In this document: in pieces, positions 1 to 7,769 of the stretch | Position numbering within the stretch: the first letter of the stretch is position 1 | Layout of the letters: the number at the start of each line of letters is the position of its first letter | NCBI RefSeq assembly: GCF_021441885.1 | Contig: NZ_CP090439.1 | Span: forward strand, 620,001-684,000 | Reading direction: 5' to 3' | From: Vibrio maritimus | GTDB taxonomy: Bacteria; Pseudomonadota; Gammaproteobacteria; Enterobacterales; Vibrionaceae | Length of the DNA: 64,000 nt | Program-made: the position numbers and the translations under genes | Notes under the pieces: generated by a model | Seen by the model: only the letters and a program-made list of their open reading frames with translations | The model's database searches: none | What the model was told of the DNA's origin: nothing

Positions 1-1099
1 AGCCTTGCGCGCCGCGGTCACCATTTGGTCCTTCGTTGAGCTCAACGCTTGGCCAGAATGGAAGACCCACATCCGTCGCTTTTTCAAACGCTTGTGATAG
101 CTCCAGACCACAGCCGTGAACCCACACAGAGTCTTGGATCTTCGCCATACCAAGTAGGTTATCGTTGATACCATAGTGCTTCGCGTACTGACTTACTGCG
201 ACCTGTACACCCGCATCATTGATGCTCATAGTGCGAGATGCATCGTTAAGTGCTGGGAACTGACCATTCGGGTATGCCGTTGCAAGCATGGCTTCAACCG
301 TATTACCAATCACACCATCTTTGTAATTGAAGATGTCGAGCTCTGGCATATGACGATGAAGTACCTCAGCAAACACACACAGTGGACGAATCGCATAGCG
401 GTGGTAGTAAGGACCTTCAATGTAGTAACCCGACGGAGCGAACAGTTGAGTGATCTGCGCTAGGAAACCACCCGTGCCGTTGTTCTCAAGACCAAAAACT
501 GATTTCTCTAGGAACTCACGACGGTTAACCGCTAGGCCACAAATACCAACGGCGGCTACTGCCCAAACACCGTGGTTATGAATACGATCGAAATCATGGC
601 CGTATTTCACCGTGAACATATCCAGCATTGGGTTAAACAGACGGTCAACCACGTTTTGGCGCTCTTCTTCACTCATGGTTGCAGCAACGCATGAGTAAGC
701 AAGGCTAGTAAACATTAGCCATACGTGTTCGTTTAGAATTTGGTGGAACAGACGCCCTGTTGGGTTGGTGTTCTTTTGAACATGAAAATCGAAGGTGAGA
801 TATAGGTCTGCGTACATTGCCAGTAAATCACGCACAAACTTAGCGTAGCGATCATCACCCGTGATAAGGAACATACGACCCGCTAGGTTCATGTAGGTAT
901 AGTTTTGCTTGTGGCGGTTGTGCTCGTAACCACCCGCTTCACCATGACCTGGTACTTCAAGAGGAAGCTTCATGAATGCTTCAACATCTTTGATGCTTTT
1001 TGCAATCGCTTTACCCATTAGAGTATCGCGGCCAACTTCTTTCTTCAGTTGTTCAATTTCGCTATCACTTAGCAAAATGGGTTGCACTAACGTAGACAT
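1..1099 (-). CDS. PL17-type oligoalginate lyase (N-terminal half, runs off left edge)
   Basis: An open frame of 366 codons starts at ATG 1099-1097 behind a GAGGGTGAAA ribosome site and continues past the left edge, so only the N-terminal half of a roughly 700-residue family is visible. It matches exo-acting oligoalginate lyases of family PL17: residues 122-127 LNEHVW, the Asn-His pair N175-H176 in HNHGVW and tyrosines at EGPYYHRY (Y231/Y232) sit where the catalytic Asn, His and Tyr of the PL17 enzyme Alg17c lie, at a constant offset of about 26. The offset equals a missing signal peptide, and the first residues MSTLVQPILL are not a signal, so I infer a cytoplasmic enzyme that degrades imported oligomers to unsaturated monouronate. 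It diverges from kdgF. The lyase-family call is firm; subtype and location are inferred. Confidence 0.85.
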   Translation of the reverse strand, partial: MSTLVQPILLSDSEIEQLKKEVGRDTLMGKAIAKSIKDVEAFMKLPLEVPGHGEAGGYEHNRHKQNYTYMNLAGRMFLITGDDRYAKFVRDLLAMYADLYLTFDFHVQKNTNPTGRLFHQILNEHVWLMFTSLAYSCVAATMSEEERQNVVDRLFNPMLDMFTVKYGHDFDRIHNHGVWAVAAVGICGLAVNRREFLEKSVFGLENNGTGGFLAQITQLFAPSGYYIEGPYYHRYAIRPLCVFAEVLHRHMPELDIFNYKDGVIGNTVEAMLATAYPNGQFPALNDASRTMSINDAGVQVAVSQYAKHYGINDNLLGMAKIQDSVWVHGCGLELSQAFEKATDVGLPFWPSVELNEGPNGDRGAQG

Positions 1100-1140
1100 T
1101 TTCACCCTCAATCTAAAAATTCCGTATCACCTGCACTATA

Positions 1141-1151
1141 AAGTAATACAA
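1141..1151 (-). promoter_or_regulatory. Operator copy 1 (TTGTATTACTT) upstream of PL17 lyase
   Basis: Read on the minus strand this is TTGTATTACTT, sharing the 11-mer TATTGTATTAC (1153-1143) exactly with the sites before kdgF and the symporter. It ends at a TATAGT -10-like box, so a bound protein would block RNA polymerase. The form TTGTA-N-TACAA resembles operators of GntR-family regulators; the binding protein is not identified here. Confidence 0.6.
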
Positions 1152-1265
1152 TATGCCTTTTGATTACATTGAAAAGTGAAAGAAAACGGACTTTAGTCAC
1201 ATTTAATCGTTATGTCTTTGTAGAAAAGCTACTAATCAAGCCCATTTACTGCTAGATTAGCACCA

Positions 1266-1284
1266 ATTAAAACGATGTTTCAAA
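1266..1284 (+). promoter_or_regulatory. KdgR-like operator
   Basis: ATTAAAACGATGTTTCAAA matches about 15 of 19 positions of the KdgR box as I recall it (AATRAAAYRYYGTTTCATT), including a full GTTTCA half. A kdgR gene lies 4.3 kb downstream in the same cluster. The consensus is from memory, so the call is tentative. Confidence 0.45.
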
Positions 1285-1289
1285 AAAAC

Positions 1290-1311
1290 AAACTCGATCA
1301 AGATCACAATA
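1290..1311 (-). promoter_or_regulatory. CRP-like site
   Basis: On the minus strand the core reads TGTGATCTTGATCGAGTTT, matching about 15 of 19 positions of the CRP consensus core TGTGATCTAGATCACATTT. It is placed between the two divergent alginate promoters, which fits catabolite control of a carbohydrate cluster. Confidence 0.4.
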
Positions 1312-1322
1312 GCTTAAGCTTA

Positions 1323-1333
1323 TTGTATTACAA
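1323..1333 (+). promoter_or_regulatory. Operator copy 2 (TTGTATTACAA) upstream of kdgF
   Basis: TTGTA-T-TACAA is a perfect 5-1-5 inverted repeat. The surrounding 14-mer TATTGTATTACAAA (1321-1334) recurs identically at 3591-3604 before the symporter gene. Likely the binding site of an alginate-responsive repressor of GntR or similar type. Confidence 0.65.
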
Positions 1334-1407
1334 ATCTCTTGATTTGGTTATGATGTCGTCATCAAAGTATGTAAAAGTAGACAGTCACATCGTCTAGGAG
1401 TCAGTTA

Positions 1408-1743
1408 GTGCACAAGTTTTTCTCTGCTGATGAACACCCGTGGGAACAGGTAAGTCAAGGCATCAAACGCAAGGTAGTGGGTTTTACAGACGACCTAATG
1501 GCCGCACATCTTTGTTATGACAAAGGCGCAAGCGGCGTGATTCACAGGCATGAGATCCACGATCAGATTGTCTATGTTGTCAGTGGTCGTTTTGAAGCCA
1601 TTGTGGATGGTGAACGACGTGAGCTCAAAGCAGGTGATGCTTTTATGGTTAAGAAACTACTCGACCATGGCACCAAGGCACTAGAACAAGACAGCGTTCT
1701 ACTCGATATATTTTCTCCTTCACGTGAAGACTTACTCAGTTAA
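1408..1743 (+). CDS. kdgF: KdgF, cupin that linearises unsaturated uronates
   Basis: A 111-residue single-domain cupin with the KdgF metal-binding set: H46 and H48 in HRHEIH, Q53 and H87, the same positions used in characterised KdgF proteins. KdgF speeds the ring opening of 4,5-unsaturated monouronates released by pectate or alginate lyases, giving the linear keto sugar that the next enzymes use, in the cytoplasm. The start is GTG at 1408, seven bases after AGGAG (1396-1400). It begins a kdgF-kdgK-eda operon with gaps of 25 and 13 bases. The preceding operators suggest substrate-dependent control shared with the lyase and the symporter. Confidence 0.93.
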   Translation: MHKFFSADEHPWEQVSQGIKRKVVGFTDDLMAAHLCYDKGASGVIHRHEIHDQIVYVVSGRFEAIVDGERRELKAGDAFMVKKLLDHGTKALEQDSVLLDIFSPSREDLLS

Positions 1744-1768
1744 TCACACCAAAGTTGGATAGCAATCT

Positions 1769-2698
1769 ATGAACCAATTCAAAATCGCAATCATCGGCGA
1801 ATGCATGGTAGAGCTGCAGCGCAAAGATGAACTACTAAAGCAAAGCTTTGGTGGTGACACATTAAACACAGCTCTATACCTGTCTCGTCTGACTCAAGGT
1901 CGTGACATTCAGGTGAGCTATGTTACTGCTCTGGGCAACGACCCATTCTCTGCTGAAATGATCAACGCATGGTCAGAAGAAGGCATCGATACCTCTCTTA
2001 TTCCACGTCTGAATGACAAGATGCCAGGCTTATACCACATCGAAACTGATGAAACTGGTGAGCGTACTTTCTTCTACTGGCGTAGTGATGCTGCGGCAAA
2101 GTTTGTTTTTGATCAGCAAGATAGCGCGACGCTTATTGAATCACTGCTAGAGTACGATGCGGTTTACCTAAGCGGTATCACCTTAGCTATCTTGACTGAA
2201 AACGGTCGCGAAAAGCTATTTAGCTTCCTTGAACAATTCAAGGCGAAAGGCGGTAAAGTTTTCTTCGACAACAACTATCGTCCAAAACTGTGGTCTGACC
2301 GTTTAACGGCAGTAAAAACTTACAAAGCTATGCTAGGCTTCACCGACACTGCTCTTCTAACATTTGAAGACGAGCAAGAGCTATTCGGTGATATGTACGT
2401 TGAACAGTGTATCGAGCGTACAAGCCAAGCTGGCGTAGCTGAAATTGCAATCAAGCGTGGTGCAAAAGAGTGCCTAGTGATTGCAAACGACAGTGCAAAT
2501 TATGTTGCGCCGAAGCCAGTAGACAACGTTATTGATACAACGGCTGCTGGTGATTCATTCAGCGCAGGTTACCTTGCTAAACGCCTAACTGGCGGTGATG
2601 CGCTTGCATCTGCAGCAATGGGACACAAAGTCGCGGGTACAGTTATTCAACACCGCGGTGCTATTATTCCTAAAAACGCAACTCCAACTCTTGATTAG
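1769..2698 (+). CDS. kdgK: 2-keto-3-deoxygluconate kinase
   Basis: A 309-residue PfkB/ribokinase-family sugar kinase. The N-terminal GGDTLNTALYLSRL (28-41) and the C-terminal signature DTTAAGDSFSAGYL, with the catalytic base D262 in GDSFSAG, define the family. It phosphorylates 2-keto-3-deoxygluconate to KDPG with ATP. It sits between kdgF and eda, exactly the order of reactions from alginate monomer to pyruvate and glyceraldehyde 3-phosphate. The reductase that makes KDG from the linear unsaturated uronate is not in the window and may lie to the left. Confidence 0.93.
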   Translation: MNQFKIAIIGECMVELQRKDELLKQSFGGDTLNTALYLSRLTQGRDIQVSYVTALGNDPFSAEMINAWSEEGIDTSLIPRLNDKMPGLYHIETDETGERTFFYWRSDAAAKFVFDQQDSATLIESLLEYDAVYLSGITLAILTENGREKLFSFLEQFKAKGGKVFFDNNYRPKLWSDRLTAVKTYKAMLGFTDTALLTFEDEQELFGDMYVEQCIERTSQAGVAEIAIKRGAKECLVIANDSANYVAPKPVDNVIDTTAAGDSFSAGYLAKRLTGGDALASAAMGHKVAGTVIQHRGAIIPKNATPTLD

Positions 2699-2711
2699 TA
2701 GGACAAATAAC

Positions 2712-3335
2712 ATGACGACATTAAACGAACAGCTAGCAAGCTTAAAAGTAATCCCAGTAATTGCGATCAACAAAGTTGAAGATGCAATTCCACTAGGTAA
2801 AGCGTTGGTAGACAACGGCATGCCTTGTGCTGAAATCACTTTCCGTACAGAGTGTGCAGCAGAAGCTATCGCTGTCATGCGTAAAGAATTTCCAGAAATG
2901 CTAATCGGTGCTGGCACCGTACTAACTAACGAGCAAGTAGACCAAGCGATCGATGCTGGTGTTGACTTCATCGTAAGCCCAGGTTTCAACCCACGCACAG
3001 TACAATACTGCCTAGACAAAGGTGTTGCTATCGTACCTGGCGTTAACAACCCAAGCCTTGTTGAACAAGCAATGGAAATGGGTCTACGTACACTTAAGTT
3101 CTTCCCAGCTGAGCCATCAGGCGGCGTTAACATGCTAAAAGCACTAACAGCGGTATACCCTGTTAAATTCATGCCTACTGGCGGTGTAAGCCTTAAGAAC
3201 GTTGATGATTACCTATCAATCAAATCTGTTCTAGCGTGTGGTGGTACTTGGATGGTACCAACTAACCTAATCGACGAAGGTCGTTGGGAAGAGCTAGGCC
3301 AGCTAGTTAAAGATGCAGTAGCGCACGTTAACTAA
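2712..3335 (+). CDS. eda: KDPG aldolase (Entner-Doudoroff aldolase)
   Basis: A 207-residue class I aldolase cleaving 2-keto-3-deoxy-6-phosphogluconate into pyruvate and glyceraldehyde 3-phosphate. The Schiff-base lysine K129 lies in LKFFPAE, the general base E41 and R45 in AEITFRT, and the phosphate-binding loop in PTGGV. A longer in-frame reading from 2595 overlaps kdgK by about 100 bases and encodes non-family residues, so I place the start at ATG 2712, eight bases after AGGA at 2700-2703. This is the last gene of the operon, followed by a strong terminator. Confidence 0.93.
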   Translation: MTTLNEQLASLKVIPVIAINKVEDAIPLGKALVDNGMPCAEITFRTECAAEAIAVMRKEFPEMLIGAGTVLTNEQVDQAIDAGVDFIVSPGFNPRTVQYCLDKGVAIVPGVNNPSLVEQAMEMGLRTLKFFPAEPSGGVNMLKALTAVYPVKFMPTGGVSLKNVDDYLSIKSVLACGGTWMVPTNLIDEGRWEELGQLVKDAVAHVN

Positions 3336-3363
3336 TCGAGCTATCCTCTCATTTATCGGGAAC

Positions 3364-3391
3364 AAAGCGAGCCTCCGGGCTCGCTTTTTTT
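3364..3391 (+). terminator. Rho-independent terminator after eda
   Basis: Perfect 10-bp stem AAAGCGAGCC / GGCTCGCTTT with loop TCCG (3374-3377), followed by a T run to about 3391. Confidence 0.93.
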
Positions 3392-3659
3392 GTCCCACAA
3401 ATAAGGCAGTAATCTGCTCACATGCGATGCAAACCATTACATTCTCAATTGACCACGCCTATCAACCTTCAATCCTTGTCACAGCTTGACTTACACTTAA
3501 CTAACTGTTTATTAGAGCATTTAATTTGTGACAAAATATGTTCTACAAATAACCCCAAACAAAGATGCGTGCCCCATCACACTTTAGGCGTATTGTATTA
3601 CAAAAGTACAAGGAAATTCTTTACTATAATCGACAGTATGAATGATATAAGGCTGAAAC
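3392..3659 (+). promoter_or_regulatory. Symporter promoter region with operator copy 3
   Basis: No gene supported. TTGTATTACAA lies at 3593-3603, inside the 14-mer that is also found upstream of kdgF. A perfect TATAAT -10 box is at 3625-3630, so the operator covers the -35 region. A weak ATAAGG ribosome site precedes the ATG at 3660. The symporter is therefore probably transcribed apart from eda but under the same regulator. Confidence 0.65.
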
Positions 3660-5414
3660 ATGACTATTGATACTCTTGTAGTACTCGCCTACTTCTTTTT
3701 CCTAATCGCTATCGGTTGGATGTTCCGTAAGTTCACGACATCGACAAGTGATTACTTCCGAGGGGGCGGTAAAATGTTGTGGTGGATGGTGGGTGCTACC
3801 GCCTTCATGACACAGTTTTCAGCATGGACGTTTACAGGTGCCGCAGGACGCGCATTCAACGACGGTTTCGTTGTTGTAATCCTATTCTTAGCCAACGCGT
3901 TTGGTTATTTCATGAACTACCTCTACTTCGCACCGAAGTTCCGTCAACTACGTGTAGTGACGGCGATTGAAGCGATTCGTCAACGCTTCGGTAAGACTTC
4001 AGAGCAGTTCTTCACTTGGGCTGGTATGCCAGACAGCTTGATCTCAGCAGGTATTTGGCTGAACGGTCTAGCGATCTTCGTGGCAGCGGTATTCAACATC
4101 CCAATGGAAGCAACAATTGTTGTTACTGGTCTAGTACTGATGCTAATGGCAGTAACAGGTGGTTCATGGGCGGTTGTAGCGTCTGACTTCATGCAAATGT
4201 TGGTTATCATGGCTGTGACAATCACTTGTGCGGTTGCAGCATACTTCCACGGCGGTGGTCTAGGAAACATCGTAGACAACTTCCACGGCGACTTCATGTT
4301 GGGTAACAACCTGAACTACGTGAGCATCTTTATCCTTTGGGTAGTGTTCATCTTCGTTAAGCAGTTCGGTGTTATGAACAACAGCATCAACGCTTACCGT
4401 TACCTATGTGCAAAAGATAGTGAAAATGCGCGTAAAGCAGCGGGGCTTGCATGTATCCTAATGGTTGTTGGCCCACTAATCTGGTTCCTTCCACCATGGT
4501 ACGTAGCAGCATTTATGCCTGACTTCGCTGACCAGTATGGTTCAGTAGGCGGTGACGCAGCTTACCTAGCATTCGTACAAAACGTAATGCCAGCAGGTAT
4601 GGTGGGTCTACTAATGTCAGCAATGTTCGCCGCGACTATGTCTTCTATGGACTCTGGTCTAAACCGTAACGCTGGTATCTTCGTGATGAACTTCTACAGC
4701 CCAATCGTGCGTCCACACGCATCGCAAAAAGAGCTGGTTGTAGTCAGTAAGCTGACGACTATCATGATGGGCTTCATCATCATCGGTATCGGTCTGTTCA
4801 TTAACTCGCTACGTCACCTAAGTCTATTCGACATCGTACTTAACGTTGGTGCTCTAATCGGCTTCCCAATGCTAATCCCTGTACTACTTGGTATGTGGAT
4901 TCGCAAGACTCCAGACTGGGCAGGTTGGGCAACACTTATCGTTGGTGGTTTCGTTTCTTACATCTTCGGTATCTCACTACAAGCTGAAGACATCGAAAAC
5001 CTATTCGGTATGGAACAAGCACTAACTGGCCGTGAGTGGGCTGACCTGAAAGTTGGCTTGAGCCTAGCAGCACACGTAGTGTTCACTGGTGGCTTCTTCA
5101 TCCTAACGACGAAGTTCTACCGTGGCCTATCACCAGAGCGTGAGAAAGAAGTTGAGCAGCTATTCACAAACTGGAACACACCACTTGTGGCAGACAGTGA
5201 AGAGCAGCAAAACCTAGATACGAAACAGCGTGGTATGCTTGGTAAACTAATCAGTACAGCTGGTTTTGGTATCCTAGCAATGGCACTGATTCCAAACGAG
5301 CCAACAGGACGTCTACTGTTCCTACTATGTGGTTCGATGGTACTGACTGTAGGTATTCTACTGGTTAATGCTTCTAAGTCAGGTGGCGCGAAGAAAGCAC
5401 AAGCTGCAAACTAA
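3660..5414 (+). CDS. Sodium/solute symporter, probable oligoalginate or uronate importer
   Basis: A 584-residue polytopic inner-membrane protein of the solute:sodium symporter (SSS) family, with many hydrophobic segments from residue 5 (TLVVLAYFFFLIAIGWMF) to the C-terminus. Conserved stretches include WWMVGATAFMTQFSAWTFTG near the N-terminus and MFAATMSSMDSGLNRNAGIF in the middle. Members of this group in alginolytic vibrios (the Toa proteins) import alginate oligomers or the unsaturated monomer. Its place between eda and kdgR and the shared operator support that role; the exact substrate is inferred. A close paralogue lies at 48459-50240. Confidence 0.85.
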   Translation: MTIDTLVVLAYFFFLIAIGWMFRKFTTSTSDYFRGGGKMLWWMVGATAFMTQFSAWTFTGAAGRAFNDGFVVVILFLANAFGYFMNYLYFAPKFRQLRVVTAIEAIRQRFGKTSEQFFTWAGMPDSLISAGIWLNGLAIFVAAVFNIPMEATIVVTGLVLMLMAVTGGSWAVVASDFMQMLVIMAVTITCAVAAYFHGGGLGNIVDNFHGDFMLGNNLNYVSIFILWVVFIFVKQFGVMNNSINAYRYLCAKDSENARKAAGLACILMVVGPLIWFLPPWYVAAFMPDFADQYGSVGGDAAYLAFVQNVMPAGMVGLLMSAMFAATMSSMDSGLNRNAGIFVMNFYSPIVRPHASQKELVVVSKLTTIMMGFIIIGIGLFINSLRHLSLFDIVLNVGALIGFPMLIPVLLGMWIRKTPDWAGWATLIVGGFVSYIFGISLQAEDIENLFGMEQALTGREWADLKVGLSLAAHVVFTGGFFILTTKFYRGLSPEREKEVEQLFTNWNTPLVADSEEQQNLDTKQRGMLGKLISTAGFGILAMALIPNEPTGRLLFLLCGSMVLTVGILLVNASKSGGAKKAQAAN

Positions 5415-5434
5415 CGTTACCTAGACTAATTGTG

Positions 5435-5465
5435 AGCCCTGCATCTTAGATGCGGGGCTTTTTTT
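5435..5465 (+). terminator. Terminator after symporter
   Basis: Stem GCCCTGCATC / GATGCGGGGC (one G-T pair), loop TTA, followed by a T tract to about 5465. Confidence 0.9.
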
Positions 5466-5586
5466 ATTCCCAAATCATAGAAGTACTAATGTGTGACTAA
5501 CACCAAGCCAGTGCTCTAAATGACTGACTCACATCAAGGTGTCAGGTATAATCAACAACAATTAGAAAGACTATTCAGAGCGTGAA

Positions 5587-6369
5587 ATGGAAAAATCGAC
5601 TCAACCAGAAGCGGTATCTTCCGTACTAAAAGTATTTAATATTCTCTCAGCATTAGCGGAGCAGAAAGAGATCGGTGTTTCCGAATTATCTCACCGATTA
5701 ATGATGTCAAAAGCCACTACTTATCGTTTTCTACAGACTATGAAAACGTTAGGTTTTGTTGAGCAAGAGGGCGAGGCAGATAAGTATGCATTGACCCTAA
5801 AACTGTTCGAAGTCGGCTCAAAAGCACTTGAGCACGTTGACCTTGTTGATCTAGCAAACAAAGAAATGCTCAATATTATCAAGAGCATCAATGAGACAGT
5901 TCACCTTGGCGCAATTGATGAAGACTCTATTATCTACCTACATAAGATAGATTCTAGCTACAATCTTCGAATGCATTCTCGTGTTGGTCGTCGTAACCCG
6001 CTCTATAGTACTGCAATTGGCAAAGTATTAATGTCGCACATGTCGGAAGAAGAAGTGCGTTCTCTACTCGCTGGTGTAGAGTTCAAAAAGCATACCGAGC
6101 ATACGCATGAGAATATAGAACCACTGATCGAAGAGCTAAACCTCGTCCGTGAGCAATATTTCGGTGAAGATAATGAAGAGCAAGAACCAGGTCTTCGCTG
6201 TATCGCAGTGCCTGTTTATGACCGATTTGGTGATGCCATTGCTGCAATTTCGGTTTCTTTCCCAACAATTCGCTTCGATGAAGAAAAGAAGCAGGAGTAC
6301 ATTGCCTTGTTGCATGCAGCGGGTAGAAATGTCTCTGAACACTTGGGTTATCACAACTACCCAGTTTAA
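5587..6369 (+). CDS. kdgR: KdgR, IclR-family regulator of uronate catabolism
   Basis: A 260-residue IclR-type regulator with an N-terminal winged helix (about residues 10-70, containing MMSKATTYRFLQTMKTLGF) and a C-terminal effector-binding domain. It aligns almost end to end with E. coli KdgR as I recall it (for example RVGRRNPLYSTAIGKVL and GEDNEEQEPGLRCIAVPV), so orthology is confident. KdgR represses pectin/uronate genes and is released by 2-keto-3-deoxygluconate, the substrate of the neighbouring KdgK. It is monocistronic between two terminators. A KdgR-like box lies upstream of kdgF. Confidence 0.95.
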   Translation: MEKSTQPEAVSSVLKVFNILSALAEQKEIGVSELSHRLMMSKATTYRFLQTMKTLGFVEQEGEADKYALTLKLFEVGSKALEHVDLVDLANKEMLNIIKSINETVHLGAIDEDSIIYLHKIDSSYNLRMHSRVGRRNPLYSTAIGKVLMSHMSEEEVRSLLAGVEFKKHTEHTHENIEPLIEELNLVREQYFGEDNEEQEPGLRCIAVPVYDRFGDAIAAISVSFPTIRFDEEKKQEYIALLHAAGRNVSEHLGYHNYPV

Positions 6370-6377
6370 ATTGCAGT

Positions 6378-6402
6378 AGCCCCGCATCATGCGGGGCTTT
6401 CT
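6378..6402. terminator. Terminator between kdgR and iucD (convergent)
   Basis: AGCCCCGC / GCGGGGCT stem around loop ATCAT, followed by TTTCTATT on the plus strand. It may also serve iucD from the other side. Confidence 0.8.
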
Positions 6403-6432
6403 ATTAGATTCCTCTCTAGTTAGACCGATTTA

Positions 6433-7761
6433 CTAAGAAGCAATATCGAGCGGGTTGCTATTTTGGACTATCTGCGAACTCGAAGTAGAGTGTAAATCCC
6501 AATCCATAATATTGCTTGAGCTGGTATTGTTATAGAGCAGTTTATCACTGACACTATTTAGGATTGTCGCCGCTCGCCAAGCGGCTAAGCTCAATTGGGG
6601 CTCAATAATACCGTGGTTGTGAGTACCCGAGTTCACGACAAATAGTTTGCTGTCAGTCGGCAGCTTCCAAAACGCCGCATAATCCTCATTCAATAAAGGA
6701 CGGCCCAGCTCATCAAGTTGTAGCTGTTCAGCAATGTTCTCTAAACAAGGAGCTAGCACTCGCTTGAATCCGGTACAAAGAATCACGACATCAGCCTGTA
6801 ATGCCTTAATATTACTAGTAATTCCATGCTTGAGTGTGAGCTGATTTAGCTCCCCTGCTGTTTCTAAACCCACCAGTTCCTGATGAGGCTGAATGCTCCA
6901 CCACTTAGGGTTTTGCAGCACATATTTGTCATGATACAGGCTCTGATAAAGTGTACTCAGGCAATCGTCTGTAATACCGTCGCTGGTGAGTTTTTGCCGA
7001 GAGACTTCGCGTGCTTGCTGCGCTTTGTCCAGATGATAGAACTGATTCACGTAATCTGGCATAAAGAATTGATCGCTGAAACAGCTCTCATCCAACCCTT
7101 CTAGATTTGCTCGGCGAGATACCCAATCAAGCTGACGTGGCTTACCAAAGTCACCCGCAAAGATATGCTGAAAAATGTCAGCGCCAGTTTGTCCACCACC
7201 TATAATCACCACTCGCTTGCCACGAAGATCTGGTTTACGTTGCATCATTTCGTGAGCGTGGAAACAGTTGTCGCTTAGCTTATCCTTTGCACAATCCGGA
7301 ACGACAGGTTGGGTTCCGGTCCCTACTACAAGATGTTTGCTAGTGAGAGTCTGCCCGTTGGACTGAATAACAAAATGATCGCCTTCGAAACGCACATCAC
7401 TCACCCCAGCATCGAACTGGGTGTTTGGCAGCTGTTTGGCAACCCACGCCATATAATCTGAGAACTCTAGACGAGAAATCATAAAGTCTCCGCGCGCCGT
7501 AAACGGATAAAACTTCTGTTTTTGTACCAAATAGTTCAAAAACGAGTATGGGCTTGTTGGGTCAACCGCGGTGACTAAGTCTTTTAAGAAAGAGGTCTGC
7601 ATCTTGGCATGGTTGAGGAGCAATCCGGGATGCCACGCAAACTCTGGCTTTCGCTCCAAAAACTGCGTGTTGAGTTCCGACTTCGGTGCTGCTAGCGCAG
7701 CAATACTTAGGTTAAACGGACCAATGCCGACACCTACTAAATCATAATCTATTGTTTTCAT
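6433..7761 (-). CDS. iucD: L-lysine N6-monooxygenase of siderophore synthesis (IucD-type)
   Basis: A 442-residue flavin N-hydroxylase that makes N6-hydroxylysine with FAD, NADPH and oxygen, the first step of hydroxamate siderophores. FAD motif GVGIGPFNLS is at 10-19, NADPH motif VVIIGGGQTGADIF at about 184-197, and the C-terminal substrate region contains SGTHNHGI. Length fits E. coli IucD (about 445). It is last in the operon, eight bases after the iucA-iucB fusion. Lysine rather than ornithine specificity is inferred from the aerobactin-type context. The C-terminal tail is unusually rich in Ser and Asn. Confidence 0.9.
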   Translation of the reverse strand: MKTIDYDLVGVGIGPFNLSIAALAAPKSELNTQFLERKPEFAWHPGLLLNHAKMQTSFLKDLVTAVDPTSPYSFLNYLVQKQKFYPFTARGDFMISRLEFSDYMAWVAKQLPNTQFDAGVSDVRFEGDHFVIQSNGQTLTSKHLVVGTGTQPVVPDCAKDKLSDNCFHAHEMMQRKPDLRGKRVVIIGGGQTGADIFQHIFAGDFGKPRQLDWVSRRANLEGLDESCFSDQFFMPDYVNQFYHLDKAQQAREVSRQKLTSDGITDDCLSTLYQSLYHDKYVLQNPKWWSIQPHQELVGLETAGELNQLTLKHGITSNIKALQADVVILCTGFKRVLAPCLENIAEQLQLDELGRPLLNEDYAAFWKLPTDSKLFVVNSGTHNHGIIEPQLSLAAWRAATILNSVSDKLLYNNTSSSNIMDWDLHSTSSSQIVQNSNPLDIAS

Positions 7762-7769
7762 TCTATTGC

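Larger units (their letters stand above)
1100..1407. promoter_or_regulatory. Divergent control region between PL17 lyase and kdgF
   Basis: AT-rich 308-base intergenic stretch with no gene. It carries two copies of a TTGTATTAC-type operator (1141-1151 and 1323-1333), a KdgR-like site (1266-1284) and a CRP-like site (1290-1311), listed separately. On the minus strand a TATAGT -10-like hexamer (1140-1135) directly abuts the left operator. The 10-mer TATGATGTCG (1349-1358) also occurs upstream of the second symporter (48418-48427). Confidence 0.6.

Noticed and set aside
2595..2711. Extended N-terminus of eda
   Set aside because: It overlaps the kdgK coding end; the family start is ATG 2712 with a ribosome site.
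3422..3670. 82-residue frame before the symporter
   Set aside because: It runs through the operator, -10 box and into the symporter start, has no ribosome site and no protein-like character.
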